Origin: Bacteroides sp.
GTDB lineage: Bacteria; Bacteroidota; Bacteroidia; Bacteroidales; Muribaculaceae
Assembly: GCA_014802265.1 (NCBI GenBank)
Contig: JAAVCP010000034.1
Location: 1-37,424, forward strand
Direction of reading: 5' to 3'
DNA length: 37,424 nucleotides
Part shown: positions 14,507 to 23,915 of the stretch, piece by piece
Layout: every line of letters starts with the position of its first letter
Position numbering within the stretch: position 1 is the first letter of the stretch
Notes under the pieces: generated by a model
Database searches by the model: none
Told to the model about the DNA's origin: nothing
Seen by the model: only the letters and a program-made list of their open reading frames with translations
Translations under genes and position numbers: made by a program

Positions 14507-16189
14507 ATGGCTGACGATAAGAAAATAATATTCTCCATGGTGGGGGTAAGCAAAATCATTCCCCCTCAGCGACAGATACTTAAAAACATTTATCTCTCCT
14601 TCTTCTATGGTGCCAAAATCGGCATTATAGGTCTTAACGGTTCAGGTAAGTCAACCCTGTTGAAAATCATAGCCGGCATTGACAAAAGCTATCAGGGCAA
14701 CGTTGTCTTCTCCCCCGGCTATTCCGTGGGCTATCTTGAGCAGGATCCGAAACTCGATCCCGAGAAGACTGTGAAGGAGGTTGTCCAGGAAGGCATGCAG
14801 CCCGTGCTTGACCTGTTGGCTGAATATGATGAGGTCAACAATAAATTTGCTGATCCGGAAGTGCTGGAAGACCCTGAAAAGATGGATAAACTCATCAATC
14901 GTCAGGCAGAACTTCAGGACAAACTTGATGCCTGCGATGCCTGGAACCTTGACAACAAGCTTGAGCGTGCTATGGATGCCCTCCGTTGTCCGCCCGACGA
15001 TAAGAAAATTGCTGTGCTTTCCGGTGGTGAACGTCGCCGTGTGGCACTTTGCCGTCTGCTCCTTCAGCAGCCTGATATCCTGCTCCTTGACGAGCCTACC
15101 AACCATCTTGACGCAGAATCAATCGATTGGCTTGAGCAACATCTTCAGCAGTATCCGGGCACTGTGATTGCCGTTACCCACGACCGCTACTTCCTTGATC
15201 ATGTAGCTGGCTGGATTCTTGAGCTTGACCGTGGTGAGGGCATTCCCTGGAAGGGTAACTACAGCTCTTGGCTTGACCAGAAGACAAAGCGAATGGCTCA
15301 GGAAGAGAAGCAGGCAAGCAAGCGACGCAAGACCCTTGAACGTGAGCTTGAATGGGTGCGCATGGCTCCCAAGGCTCGACAGGCTAAGGGGAAGGCTCGT
15401 CTTTCAAGCTATGACAAGCTTCTAAATGAAGACCAGAAACAGCGTGAGGAGAAATTGGAGATCTTTATTCCCAATGGCCCCCGTTTGGGCAATAAGGTAA
15501 TCGAGGCTCAACATCTTGCAAAGGCATACAATGACAAGGCTCTCTTCAATGACCTTAATTTCATGCTGCCACCCAACGGAATTGTGGGTGTAATCGGTCC
15601 TAACGGTGCCGGAAAGACCACTCTCTTCCGTCTTATCATGGGGCTGGAGAAACAGGATAAAGGAGAGTTTGAGGTTGGAGAGACTGTGAAGATTGCCTAT
15701 GTTGACCAAAATCATAAGGATCTTTCTCCCGATAAGACTGTATATGAGGTAATTTCCCAGGGTGTTGATTCATTCCGCATGGGGGGAAGAGACATGAATG
15801 CACGTGCATATCTGTCAAAATTCAACTTCACGGGAGCTGATCAGGAAAAGAAAATCGGCGTGTTGTCAGGTGGTGAGCGTAACCGTCTGCACCTCGCTAT
15901 GGCTTTGAAAGAGGAAGGGAACGTGCTTCTGCTTGACGAGCCTACCAATGATATTGATGTGAACACTCTCCGCGCACTCGAAGAAGGTCTCGAGAACTTT
16001 GCCGGTTGTGCCGTGGTGGTAAGCCACGACCGCTGGTTCCTCGATCGTATTGCCACTCACATCCTCGCTTTCGAGGGCGACAGTCAGGTGACTTTCTATG
16101 AAGGCTCCTATTCCGACTATGAGGAGTTTAAGAAAAAGCGCGACGGCAACGATACTCCCCACCGTATCCGTTACCGTAAACTTGTCTGA
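14507..16189 (+). CDS. ettA: Energy-dependent translational throttle protein EttA (ABC-F)
   Basis: The 560-residue protein is close to the 555 residues of E. coli EttA. The start MADDKKIIFSMVGVSK is the typical one; a 20-residue upstream extension in AT-rich DNA was rejected. There are two ABC domains with Walker A GLNGSGKST and GPNGAGKTT, signatures LSGGERRR and LSGGERNR, and Walker B LLLDEPTNHLD and LLLDEPTNDID. The linker between them is the basic P-site tRNA-interaction motif (PKARQAKGKARLSSYDKL). It has no membrane part; it binds the ribosomal E site and gates elongation by ADP/ATP ratio. The gene ends in a 23-bp hairpin. Confidence 0.96.
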   Translation: MADDKKIIFSMVGVSKIIPPQRQILKNIYLSFFYGAKIGIIGLNGSGKSTLLKIIAGIDKSYQGNVVFSPGYSVGYLEQDPKLDPEKTVKEVVQEGMQPVLDLLAEYDEVNNKFADPEVLEDPEKMDKLINRQAELQDKLDACDAWNLDNKLERAMDALRCPPDDKKIAVLSGGERRRVALCRLLLQQPDILLLDEPTNHLDAESIDWLEQHLQQYPGTVIAVTHDRYFLDHVAGWILELDRGEGIPWKGNYSSWLDQKTKRMAQEEKQASKRRKTLERELEWVRMAPKARQAKGKARLSSYDKLLNEDQKQREEKLEIFIPNGPRLGNKVIEAQHLAKAYNDKALFNDLNFMLPPNGIVGVIGPNGAGKTTLFRLIMGLEKQDKGEFEVGETVKIAYVDQNHKDLSPDKTVYEVISQGVDSFRMGGRDMNARAYLSKFNFTGADQEKKIGVLSGGERNRLHLAMALKEEGNVLLLDEPTNDIDVNTLRALEEGLENFAGCAVVVSHDRWFLDRIATHILAFEGDSQVTFYEGSYSDYEEFKKKRDGNDTPHRIRYRKLV

Positions 16190-16200
16190 AAAGCTTCCCC

Positions 16201-16249
16201 GATAAAATGGGGGGTGCAGTTCACAATGAACTACACCCCCCATTTTATC
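16201..16249 (+). terminator. 23-bp hairpin after ettA
   Basis: The arms 16201-16223 and 16227-16249 are complementary over 23 positions with one C-A mismatch and a CAA loop. The core is GGGGGGTG/CACCCCCC, and the descending arm ends in ATTTTATC, so it should terminate transcription efficiently. Confidence 0.85.
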
Positions 16250-16360
16250 ATAATCTTCCGTATATCCCTCACCATAAGGCGGCAGTGTAATCCATATTAT
16301 ATCTCGCTCAATATCGGAATGTATGCAATGGAATTAAATATCTGTTAATCATTGGTTTAA

Positions 16361-16434
16361 ATAATTGTCGCATTGATCAGATAATTTTGTCGCATTAAAA
16401 ATAGTGTTCTTTACAATAAAGAATGCTATTTTTG
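16361..16434 (+). promoter_or_regulatory. cstA promoter region with direct repeats and a palindrome
   Basis: Two near-identical copies, ATAATTGTCGCATT (16361-16374) and ATAATTTTGTCGCATT (16381-16396), stand in tandem. They are followed by an inverted repeat, AATAGTGTTCTTTA (16400-16413) and TAAAGAATGCTATT (16417-16430), with two mismatched positions. The -7 box TATTTTTG (16427-16434) overlaps the right arm and lies 27 bases before the start codon. The layout suggests operator sites for a regulator of the carbon-starvation transporter. Confidence 0.5.
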
Positions 16435-16461
16435 TATTCAAATATCAAATAATTTACTTTT

Positions 16462-17919
16462 ATGACAGCATTTTTAATCGCGCTTGTGGCGCTTATCGCG
16501 GGTTATTTTATTTATGGCGGTTTCGTCGAAAGGATTTTCAAGACTGATCCTTCTCGCCCCACCCCTGCTTCTTCTATGGCAGACGGTATTGACTATGTTG
16601 CGATGCCAACATGGAAGGTATATCTTATCCAATTTCTTAATATCGCCGGAGTCGGTCCTATTTTCGGTGCGATCATGGGTGTCATGTATGGTCCGGCAGC
16701 CTTCCTTTGGATTGTGTTCGGAACTATTTTTGCCGGGGCTGTGCATGATTTCATCTCGGGCATGATTTCTCTCCGGCTTGGAGGAAAGTCTCTCCCTGAA
16801 ATTGTCGGTTCTGAATTGGGTAAGAAAATCAAGCTTGTCATGAGTGTTTTCACTTGTGTGCTTCTTGTGATGGTGATTGCTGTTTTTGTCAGAACTCCTG
16901 CAAATCTTCTTGCCACCCTCACACCTGAGCATCTGGATGCTACTTTCTGGGCTATCTGTATTTTCCTTTATTATGTCTTGGCTACTCTTCTTCCTGTCGA
17001 TAAACTGATTGGGAACCTTTACCCTCTTTTTGGATTTGCGCTTCTTTTCATGGCTGTCGGAATTATGGGATATATGATTTTTAATGGAGTGGACATTCCT
17101 GACGGCTTTTCTACAGGTCTATTCAACCGTCATCCTGCCGGTGAGGCTGCGCCGATATTTCCTATGATGTGCATATCGATTGCATGTGGGGCTATTTCGG
17201 GATTCCATGCCACACAAAGTCCTATGATGGCTCGCTGTCTGAATAATGAGAAGCATGGGCGAAAAGTGTTTTATGGTGCTATGGTTTCGGAAGGGATTGT
17301 GGCACTTATCTGGGCTGCTGCCGCTATCGCTTTTACTGGTGGTTACGACAAATTGGCTTCATACATGGCAGGGAATGGTCAAGATGCAGGCATTCTTGTG
17401 CATGAAGTGTGCGTGAAATGGCTCGGCGCATTTGGCGGCGTGCTGGCTATTCTTGGGGTCATTGCGGCTCCCATCACTACGGGCGACACTGCAATGCGTA
17501 GTCTGCGCCTAATCGTTGCTGATGCACTCGGAGTGAGCCAGAAAAAATTTATTAAACGCTTGTCAGTGACTCTCCCTATCATTGCCTTAAGCTTTCTCCT
17601 CCTTAAAGTAAACTTTGATATTCTGTGGAGATATTTTGCATGGTGCAATCAGACTCTTTCAATCTTCACACTTTGGGCTTGTAGCGTCTATCTTGCCAAG
17701 TGTCGAAAGACATATCTGATCACTATGATTCCTGCAATTTTTATGACAGCACTTTGCATCACCTTTATCTGCTATGCTCCTTTAGGCAGCTTTGTTGAAG
17801 GCGTCGGTCTTCCTTTGATTTATTCTGAATGTTTAGGTGTGCTGGCAGCTCTTATTTGCACTTCATTCTTCCTCTATTGGAAACGAAATCTGGATTCATC
17901 GTATATTGTTATTGAGTGA
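16462..17919 (+). CDS. CstA family peptide/pyruvate transporter
   Basis: The 485-residue integral membrane protein belongs to the carbon-starvation CstA family, whose E. coli members take up peptides or pyruvate. About 12-13 hydrophobic segments can be counted. Family landmarks are AGVGPIFGAIMGVMYGP and FHATQSPMMARCLNNEKHGR, followed by ITTGDTAMRSLRL. It is the short form (E. coli CstA has about 700 residues) that is common in Bacteroidales. The gene stands alone between two hairpins and is preceded by operator-like repeats. Confidence 0.9.
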   Translation: MTAFLIALVALIAGYFIYGGFVERIFKTDPSRPTPASSMADGIDYVAMPTWKVYLIQFLNIAGVGPIFGAIMGVMYGPAAFLWIVFGTIFAGAVHDFISGMISLRLGGKSLPEIVGSELGKKIKLVMSVFTCVLLVMVIAVFVRTPANLLATLTPEHLDATFWAICIFLYYVLATLLPVDKLIGNLYPLFGFALLFMAVGIMGYMIFNGVDIPDGFSTGLFNRHPAGEAAPIFPMMCISIACGAISGFHATQSPMMARCLNNEKHGRKVFYGAMVSEGIVALIWAAAAIAFTGGYDKLASYMAGNGQDAGILVHEVCVKWLGAFGGVLAILGVIAAPITTGDTAMRSLRLIVADALGVSQKKFIKRLSVTLPIIALSFLLLKVNFDILWRYFAWCNQTLSIFTLWACSVYLAKCRKTYLITMIPAIFMTALCITFICYAPLGSFVEGVGLPLIYSECLGVLAALICTSFFLYWKRNLDSSYIVIE

Positions 17920-17953
17920 TTTATTACTCAATAAATAACACATTACCAACTTT

Positions 17954-17996
17954 ATCGCGGAGAGGCAGTAAGTAAACACCTCTCCGCGATTTCTTT
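17954..17996 (+). terminator. Rho-independent terminator of cstA
   Basis: ATCGCGGAGAGG (17954-17965) pairs perfectly with CCTCTCCGCGAT (17979-17990); the 13-base loop is followed by TTCTTTTT. Confidence 0.88.
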
Positions 17997-18091
17997 TTCA
18001 GACAGGAGGAACACTGCAGAAGAGAGATGCCTCACTCACTCTCTTAGCTTATTTTCCGACTTAAATTATAAAGTTATTGTAAAAATGATTT

Positions 18092-18099
18092 TAACTTTG
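18092..18099 (+). promoter_or_regulatory. -7 box TAACTTTG of the EamA transporter gene
   Basis: TAACTTTG is a good match to TAnnTTTG, 44 bases before the ATG at 18144. No clear TTTG is seen at the -33 position. Confidence 0.55.
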
Positions 18100-18143
18100 C
18101 AGTGAATTTCATATGTTTTTCAAGATAACCCAAATCTATATTT

Positions 18144-19091
18144 ATGGCACTAAAAAATTTCAAAGGCTACCTTTTAGCAGCTATTGCTGCGGCTGCCTAC
18201 GGCACTAACCCTGCATTTGCGTTGCCTCTTTATGAGCAAGGCATGAACCCCAACTCGGTTTTATTATTCAGGTATCTTCTCGGGTTGCCAATTATTGCAT
18301 GCATTCTGAGGATTCGTAATTTATCTTTCCGACTTCAAAAAGAGGAAATCTTACATGTAATTATTTTAGGGGTACTAATGGCATTATCCTCCCTCTCACT
18401 TTTTGAAAGCTACAAATATATGAATTCCGGAATAGCCTCTACCCTTCTCTTTGTCTACCCTATAATGGTGGCTGTCTTGATGATATTCCTCTTCCACGAA
18501 AAATTTAAGATCTCAGTAGGCTTATGCCTTATTATTATGAGTGCAGGCCTGTTCTTGCTTATGAAACCTCAGGGCGACACTTCCCTGAGTCTTACAGGAA
18601 TTTTACTGGTTATGGTTTCAGCAGGCACATACGCAATCTATATTATCCTTGTAAACATCTCAAAGACAGTAAAGACCATTCCCACAACAAAACTACTTTT
18701 TTATGTGCTTCTGACCGGAGCATTATTTTACGTGTGCCTGATTCCTTTAGGTTTTAGCCTGACATTGCCGGCAAAAAATAGTGGTTGGCTGTCATTATTG
18801 GCACTTGCCATTATTCCTACGGTCATATCATTAGCCTGCACCACAAGAGCCATACAGCTGATAGGCTCCACTCCCACAGCCATATTCGGGGCACTTGAAC
18901 CTGTTTCAGCTGTGATTCTAAGTGTCACAGTCCTTGGTCAGTCAATAACTGCCGTAGAGATCATAGGAGGTGTATTAATCGTAATTGCCACCACAATTGT
19001 TGTCGCCGATAACTCCGTAGATAAAATTATTCTCCATGTCCGCAAAATGTTTCCCCGTCCACACAAAAGAAATCATAATTCACGTATTTGA
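18144..19091 (+). CDS. EamA/DMT family transporter
   Basis: The 315-residue membrane protein has ten predicted hydrophobic segments arranged as two five-helix EamA repeats (about residues 8-135 and 150-285), the drug/metabolite transporter layout. The second repeat ends with FGALEPVSAVILSVTVLGQS, the typical conserved segment near helix 9. The C-terminus is short and basic. Such proteins usually export amino acids, nucleobases or metabolites by exchange with protons; the substrate is not predictable. It appears monocistronic. Confidence 0.88.
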   Translation: MALKNFKGYLLAAIAAAAYGTNPAFALPLYEQGMNPNSVLLFRYLLGLPIIACILRIRNLSFRLQKEEILHVIILGVLMALSSLSLFESYKYMNSGIASTLLFVYPIMVAVLMIFLFHEKFKISVGLCLIIMSAGLFLLMKPQGDTSLSLTGILLVMVSAGTYAIYIILVNISKTVKTIPTTKLLFYVLLTGALFYVCLIPLGFSLTLPAKNSGWLSLLALAIIPTVISLACTTRAIQLIGSTPTAIFGALEPVSAVILSVTVLGQSITAVEIIGGVLIVIATTIVVADNSVDKIILHVRKMFPRPHKRNHNSRI

Positions 19092-19329
19092 ACAGATGGC
19101 GACATGGATAAGAAAAGACAAGAAAGCCACTGATTATACTATGAAGATATATTGCCTGCGAAGGGCGATATAACAAGATTATTGGAAATACTTATATCTT
19201 AAATTATATTAACTTTTCTAAATTTATTGAATTTCATTAATATTAGGACAAAAAGTCCGTTAATAGTATATGTGCGGTGACATATTGCACCATTAATTTA
19301 TTCTACAGGTAAATAACGACATATTGTTA
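19092..19329. other. Intergenic region before the NhaC antiporter
   Basis: This stretch is AT-rich and holds only small inverted repeats (GGAC-AAAAA-GTCC; GGTG-ACATATTG-CACC near 19280). No exact TAnnTTTG box and no credible gene were seen. Confidence 0.5.
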
Positions 19330-20799
19330 ATGACAAAAACACCTACATTATGGGCAGCTCTAACCCCGGTGGTTGCGCTGCTTACAGCTGTTGTGATTGC
19401 CCTCATAACAAAAGGGTCTGAATTTGTGGCTGATTATGGTTACGCCATGCTGCTGGGAGCTGCAGCCGTAGCCCTTATTGCCGGGATAGTTTCTTCAAAA
19501 CTTGATAACAAACGGCTTATGGACGGATTGCGTACTTCGGCACGCCAGACCCTTCCAGCCGTACCAATCCTCCTGCTAATAGGCACAGTATCTGCCACAT
19601 GGATGCTCTCCGGAGTAGTGCCAATGCTTATTGAAGCCGGACTGACCTATATTCATCCACCCTTGTTTTTGCTAACCACCTGCTGTGTCTGCGCATTCAT
19701 ATCTCTATTGACCGGCAGCTCGTGGACCACCATTGCCACAATAGGAATGGCTTTCATGGGTATCGGGACAATGCTCGGGGTCGCTCCGGGATGGATTGCC
19801 GGTGCAATTATATCGGGTGCATATTTTGGCGACAAGATGTCTCCCCTTTCCGACACCACCGTTTTGGCTGCTGCCTCCTCTGAAGTAAACCTGTTTTCCC
19901 ACATACGCTATATGCTTATCACCACTATCCCCTCACTGGTCATTGCTTTGACAGTATTCATTATTGCCGGATCAATGATGACACTCCGTGAAAATGTAGA
20001 ACAAAGCACCATGATCCATGCCCTTGAACAGACTTTCAATCTGTCTCCCTGGATATTCGTGATTCCTGTCTTGACTGCAATTCTGATTATAATGAGAATA
20101 AATACTCTTCTCACCCTTTTAATCTCAACTTTGTTAGGACTGGGGGGAATATTTATTTTTCAGCCTCAGATAGTTGCCCAATTCGGCAATGGTGAGTTCC
20201 TAAGCTCATGCAAGACGGCTTTACATATCTTGCTTACCGATACAGCCATACCTACAGGCGACGAATCTCTTAATGAGCTTGTGGCTACCGGAGGAATGAA
20301 AGGTATGTTGTCAACGATATGGCTTATCCTCAGCGCAATGCTTTTTGGCGGTGTAATGATGGGCACCGGACTGTTGGCACGTATAACTCAAGCCTTCACT
20401 TCACTTCTCCGCAACCGGGTAAGCGCAGTGGGTGCAACTGCCGCTTCCGGACTTTTCCTCAACAGCGCGACTGCCGATCAATACTTATCCATAATCGTAG
20501 GTGCCAATATGTATCGGAATCTCTATTCTCGCCTTGGTCTGGAGGGGCGCTTATTAAGTAGGACTCTTGAAGACTCTGTGTCGGTCACTTCGGTTCTTAT
20601 ACCGTGGAACAGTTGCGGTGTCACTCAGTCAGCAGTGTTAGGGGTATCTACTCTTACCTATCTACCCTACTGCGTTTTCAACTATCTTAGCCCCATTATG
20701 AGCCTCCTTGTGGCTATCACCGGATTCAAGATTGTTGAACTCACTCATCAGCAACCGGAAAGGATTTCCCCGGAACCTGATGCGGTAATCCTGAGATAG
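19330..20799 (+). CDS. NhaC family Na+/H+ antiporter
   Basis: With the ATG at 19330 (a TTG two codons earlier was rejected) the product has 489 residues and about 11-12 membrane segments. Family landmarks include SSWTTIATIGMAFMGIG, the conserved GAYFGDKMSPLSDTTVLAA, and a second half with ILPFN-like NSATADQYLS and LIPWNSCGVTQS. NhaC antiporters expel sodium in exchange for protons; some relatives exchange malate and lactate or other organic ions. A 7-bp hairpin overlaps the stop codon. Confidence 0.9.
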   Translation: MTKTPTLWAALTPVVALLTAVVIALITKGSEFVADYGYAMLLGAAAVALIAGIVSSKLDNKRLMDGLRTSARQTLPAVPILLLIGTVSATWMLSGVVPMLIEAGLTYIHPPLFLLTTCCVCAFISLLTGSSWTTIATIGMAFMGIGTMLGVAPGWIAGAIISGAYFGDKMSPLSDTTVLAAASSEVNLFSHIRYMLITTIPSLVIALTVFIIAGSMMTLRENVEQSTMIHALEQTFNLSPWIFVIPVLTAILIIMRINTLLTLLISTLLGLGGIFIFQPQIVAQFGNGEFLSSCKTALHILLTDTAIPTGDESLNELVATGGMKGMLSTIWLILSAMLFGGVMMGTGLLARITQAFTSLLRNRVSAVGATAASGLFLNSATADQYLSIIVGANMYRNLYSRLGLEGRLLSRTLEDSVSVTSVLIPWNSCGVTQSAVLGVSTLTYLPYCVFNYLSPIMSLLVAITGFKIVELTHQQPERISPEPDAVILR

Positions 20800-20818
20800 T
20801 GATATAAGAATTATCACT
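20798..20818 (+). terminator. Hairpin overlapping the NhaC stop codon
   Basis: AGTGATA (20798-20804) pairs with TATCACT (20812-20818) around a 7-base loop and is followed by TTGTG. It is a modest terminator candidate. Confidence 0.5.
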
Positions 20819-20907
20819 TTGTGCGGTTTGAGAGTAGAATTTATTAAACCATCACACAATTTGATATTTTATCCAATCATTTTTATATTTATCTCAATAT
20901 TTTTTTG

Positions 20908-20915
20908 TAATTTTG
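20908..20915 (+). promoter_or_regulatory. -7 box TAATTTTG of the arginine operon
   Basis: TAATTTTG follows a T-rich tract. Transcription would begin near 20920, giving a leader of about 75 bases before the GNAT start at 20994. A -33 TTTG is not clear. No operator could be assigned. Confidence 0.6.
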
Positions 20916-20993
20916 CAAAATTTAAGAAAATAATTGCGATTTTGCTCTTATTCTCTGATTTTTGCAATCTTATTCGGAAACTTTACAAAAGAA

Positions 20994-21614
20994 ATGAACA
21001 TTAAAGACATTACTGTCAGGTATGCCGAGCCCTCAGATGCCAAACATGCCGAGCTGATTGTCAGACTTATCTATGAGTCGGCTCTACAGCGCGGCACCGG
21101 TATCGCCAAAAGAACACCCGAATATATCGCTCAGAAAATCAACAGCGGTAAAAGCGTGGTGGCTCTTCACGGCGAGCGTCTCGTTGGGTTCAGCTACATC
21201 GAAAGCTGGAGTCATGGCGACTTCGTAGCTACATCCGGATTGATTGTCGACCCAGAATACCGCCATCTTGGCCTTGCCGGCGCCATCAAGGCGAAAACTT
21301 TCGAGCTGGCTCGACTTCGATTTCCTTTCGCGAAGCTGTTTTCAATCACAACTTCTCTCCCGGTGATGAAGTTAAACTCCAAAATGGGTTATAAGCCTGT
21401 CACCTTCTCCGAGCTCACCGACGATAATGAGTTCTGGCAGGGTTGTGAAGGATGTAAAAACTATGAAATCCTGCTTCATAACAATCGGCGTATGTGTCTC
21501 TGCACGGGTATGTTATATGATCCCCAACAGCCCCTTCCGGAAGCAGACCGCCCCAACCCTTATATTATTAAGATAAAAAACAGAGTCCGACGATTGCTTC
21601 ATCTGAAGCGATGA
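20994..21614 (+). CDS. GNAT acyltransferase, probable N-acylglutamate synthase of the arg operon
   Basis: The start MNIKDITVRYAEPSDAKH gives 206 residues; an upstream in-frame extension was rejected as leader. It is a GNAT fold with the acyl-CoA site at VDPEYRHLGLAGAIKAK (about 85-101). After the fold comes a cysteine cluster: Cys151, Cys154, Cys168 and Cys170 (CEGC, then CLC), arranged as for a metal site. It is the first gene of the arginine operon, where the only missing chemical step is acylation of glutamate. By context it should make N-acetyl- or N-succinylglutamate. The assignment rests mostly on genomic context. Confidence 0.75.
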   Translation: MNIKDITVRYAEPSDAKHAELIVRLIYESALQRGTGIAKRTPEYIAQKINSGKSVVALHGERLVGFSYIESWSHGDFVATSGLIVDPEYRHLGLAGAIKAKTFELARLRFPFAKLFSITTSLPVMKLNSKMGYKPVTFSELTDDNEFWQGCEGCKNYEILLHNNRRMCLCTGMLYDPQQPLPEADRPNPYIIKIKNRVRRLLHLKR

Positions 21615-21699
21615 CAAAGACCCTTGTCAGATGAGAAAAAGGAAGAATTTGAAATTCATCTGACTTCATAATTCTGAAATCGAAATCAAATCAACAAAA

Positions 21700-22917
21700 A
21701 TGACAGACAATAAGAAAAAGAAAGTGCTCCTTGCATTCTCGGGGGGACTTGACACATCATTTGCAGTAAAATATCTCTCTGAAGAGCTCGGTTATGAGGT
21801 TCACACCGCTATAGCCAACACCGGTGGATTTTCCGATGAAGACCTAAAGGTGATAGCTGACAAGTCAAAACGTCTTGGAGCGGCTTCTCACGCCACACTC
21901 GACATCACCCGGGATTATTACGAAAAAAGCATAAAGTATATGGTGGCTGGCAATGTACTCCGTAACGGAACTTATCCCATCTCAGTAAGCTCTGAGCGTA
22001 TATTCCAGGCTATCGCCACTATCGAGTACGCCAAGAAAATCGGTGCTGACGCCATAGCCCATGGTTCGACAGGCGCGGGCAATGATCAAGTGCGTTTCGA
22101 TCTTACTTTCCAGATTCTTGCCCCTGAAATCGAGATCATAACCCCAACACGCGATCTCACCCTCACACGCGAATATGAGATAGACTATCTTAAGAAACAT
22201 GGCTATGAGGCTGATTTCAAGAAGATGGAATATTCAATCAACAAAGGTCTGTGGGGCACATCAATTGGAGGCAAGGAGACTCTCCATTCTGAACAGACTC
22301 TTCCCGAAGAGGCATATCCTTCGCAGGTGACAGCCACTGAGCCTGAAAAACTTACCATCTCTTTCAGGGAGGGTGAGATTTCAGCGGTAAACGGTAAGGA
22401 ATACCCTGATAAGGTGGAGGCTATCCGTGAGGTAGAGCGCATCGGCAGCCGTTTCGGCATAGGTCGTGATATGCACATCGGCGACACAATCATCGGCATA
22501 AAGGGTCGCGTAGGCTTCGAGGCAGCCGGTCCTATCCTCATTATCGCTGCCCATAAGATGCTTGAGAAGCATACCCTTACAAAATGGCAGCAGTATTGGA
22601 AAGACCAGGTCGCCACGTGGTATGGAATGTTCCTCCATGAGGCACAGTATCTTGAGCCTGTGATGCGCGACATTGAGAAGATGCTCGAAAGCTCACAGCG
22701 CAATGTCACCGGCACAGTGGAATTGCAACTCCGCCCCTACTCATATACTCTCGTGGGTGTGGATTCCCCGTTTGATCTTATGAAGACTGACTTCGGCGAG
22801 TATGGCGAGGTCAACAAGGCATGGACAGCTGATGATGTGAAAGGCTTCACGAAGATTCTCGGCAACCAGATGAAGATCTATCACAATAACCAGGTGAAAA
22901 ACGGTAAGGCTGAATAA
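21700..22917 (+). CDS. argG: Argininosuccinate synthase
   Basis: The 405-residue cytosolic enzyme condenses citrulline with aspartate using ATP. The P-loop-like ATP site AFSGGLDTSFAV is at about residues 11-22; GSTGAGNDQVRFDL is the citrulline/aspartate signature; and LWGTSIGGKETLHSE is also conserved. Length is normal. It lies 85 bases after the GNAT gene and 15 before argC. In the pathway it works late, although it is second in the operon. Confidence 0.96.
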   Translation: MTDNKKKKVLLAFSGGLDTSFAVKYLSEELGYEVHTAIANTGGFSDEDLKVIADKSKRLGAASHATLDITRDYYEKSIKYMVAGNVLRNGTYPISVSSERIFQAIATIEYAKKIGADAIAHGSTGAGNDQVRFDLTFQILAPEIEIITPTRDLTLTREYEIDYLKKHGYEADFKKMEYSINKGLWGTSIGGKETLHSEQTLPEEAYPSQVTATEPEKLTISFREGEISAVNGKEYPDKVEAIREVERIGSRFGIGRDMHIGDTIIGIKGRVGFEAAGPILIIAAHKMLEKHTLTKWQQYWKDQVATWYGMFLHEAQYLEPVMRDIEKMLESSQRNVTGTVELQLRPYSYTLVGVDSPFDLMKTDFGEYGEVNKAWTADDVKGFTKILGNQMKIYHNNQVKNGKAE

Positions 22918-22932
22918 CGGAGGAAAGAAATC

Positions 22933-23901
22933 GTGAAAAAAATAGGTATTATCGGAGGCGCCGGCTACACAGCCGGCGAACTCCTGCGCCTGCTCATAAA
23001 CCATCCGGAGGTGAGCATCGCTTTTGTACATTCCACAAGTAACGCCGGGCAACCGGTGACTACCGTTCACAGTGGTCTCCTTGGCGAGACCGAACTGGTT
23101 TTCTCCGCCTCCCACCCTCTTGAGGATATAGACATTCTCTTCCTCTGCTCGGCACACGGTTACAGCCGGAAATTTTGGGAAGAGAATAAACGTCCGGAGA
23201 ATCTTATGGTAATAGACCTCGCGCAAGACTTCCGCGACGAGAGCGAAGGATATGTCTACGGTCTGCCGGAGGTGAATCTGAACCGCATCGCCTCGGCACG
23301 TTCCGTGGCAAATCCCGGCTGTTTTGCCACCGCTCTTCAGCTGTCACTCCTCCCGGTGGCTGCCGCCGGATTGCTTCCGAAAGATGGTGACATTAATATC
23401 ACCGCCCTCACCGGCTCTACCGGAGCGGGTGTGAAACCGGGGGCGACAACTCATTTCAGCTGGCGCAATGACAATATATCAGTATATAAGCCCTTTACCC
23501 ACCAGCATCTGAAAGAGATAGGGATGACTCTCGAAAAACTTCAGCCCGGACATTGTGCCACAATTAATTTCGTACCCATGCGCGGTGATTTCCCACGAGG
23601 TATTTTCGCAGTGACAACTCTTGACTGTCCTCTATCTGAAGAGGAGGCAACAGCCTTGTATAAGGATTACTATAAGGATGCCCCGTTCACAATAGTAAGC
23701 GATAATCCAATCGACCTCAAGCAGGCGGTAAACACCAACAAGGCTATTATCCATGTGGAGAAGCATGGTAAAAAACTTATGGTAACATGTGCTGAAGACA
23801 ATCTGCTGAAAGGCGCATCCGGACAGGCGGTGCAAAACATGAACATAATGCTCGGGCTTGACCAACGTGCCGGTCTGCGTCTCAAGCCATCTGCATTCTA
23901 A
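22933..23901 (+). CDS. argC: N-acyl-gamma-glutamyl-phosphate reductase
   Basis: This frame starts with GTG at 22933, which is preceded by GGAGGAAAG, one of the few strong Shine-Dalgarno sequences in the window. The 322-residue enzyme reduces the acylglutamyl phosphate with NADPH to the semialdehyde. Residues IGIIGGAGYTAGELLRLL form the nucleotide-binding start, and ANPGCFATALQL contains the catalytic cysteine (Cys130). HQHLKEI carries the conserved histidine region. It belongs to the arginine operon and matches the family length. Confidence 0.94.
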   Translation: MKKIGIIGGAGYTAGELLRLLINHPEVSIAFVHSTSNAGQPVTTVHSGLLGETELVFSASHPLEDIDILFLCSAHGYSRKFWEENKRPENLMVIDLAQDFRDESEGYVYGLPEVNLNRIASARSVANPGCFATALQLSLLPVAAAGLLPKDGDINITALTGSTGAGVKPGATTHFSWRNDNISVYKPFTHQHLKEIGMTLEKLQPGHCATINFVPMRGDFPRGIFAVTTLDCPLSEEEATALYKDYYKDAPFTIVSDNPIDLKQAVNTNKAIIHVEKHGKKLMVTCAEDNLLKGASGQAVQNMNIMLGLDQRAGLRLKPSAF

Positions 23902-23915
23902 TTACAATCTCAACA

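Noticed and set aside
14651..15106. 151-codon minus-strand frame within ettA
   Set aside because: It is a shadow of the ABC coding sequence, with no independent support.
19141..19173. Ten-codon frame MKIYCLRRAI before the NhaC gene, considered as a leader peptide
   Set aside because: There is no attenuator hairpin, no run of one amino acid, and no promoter placed to express it.
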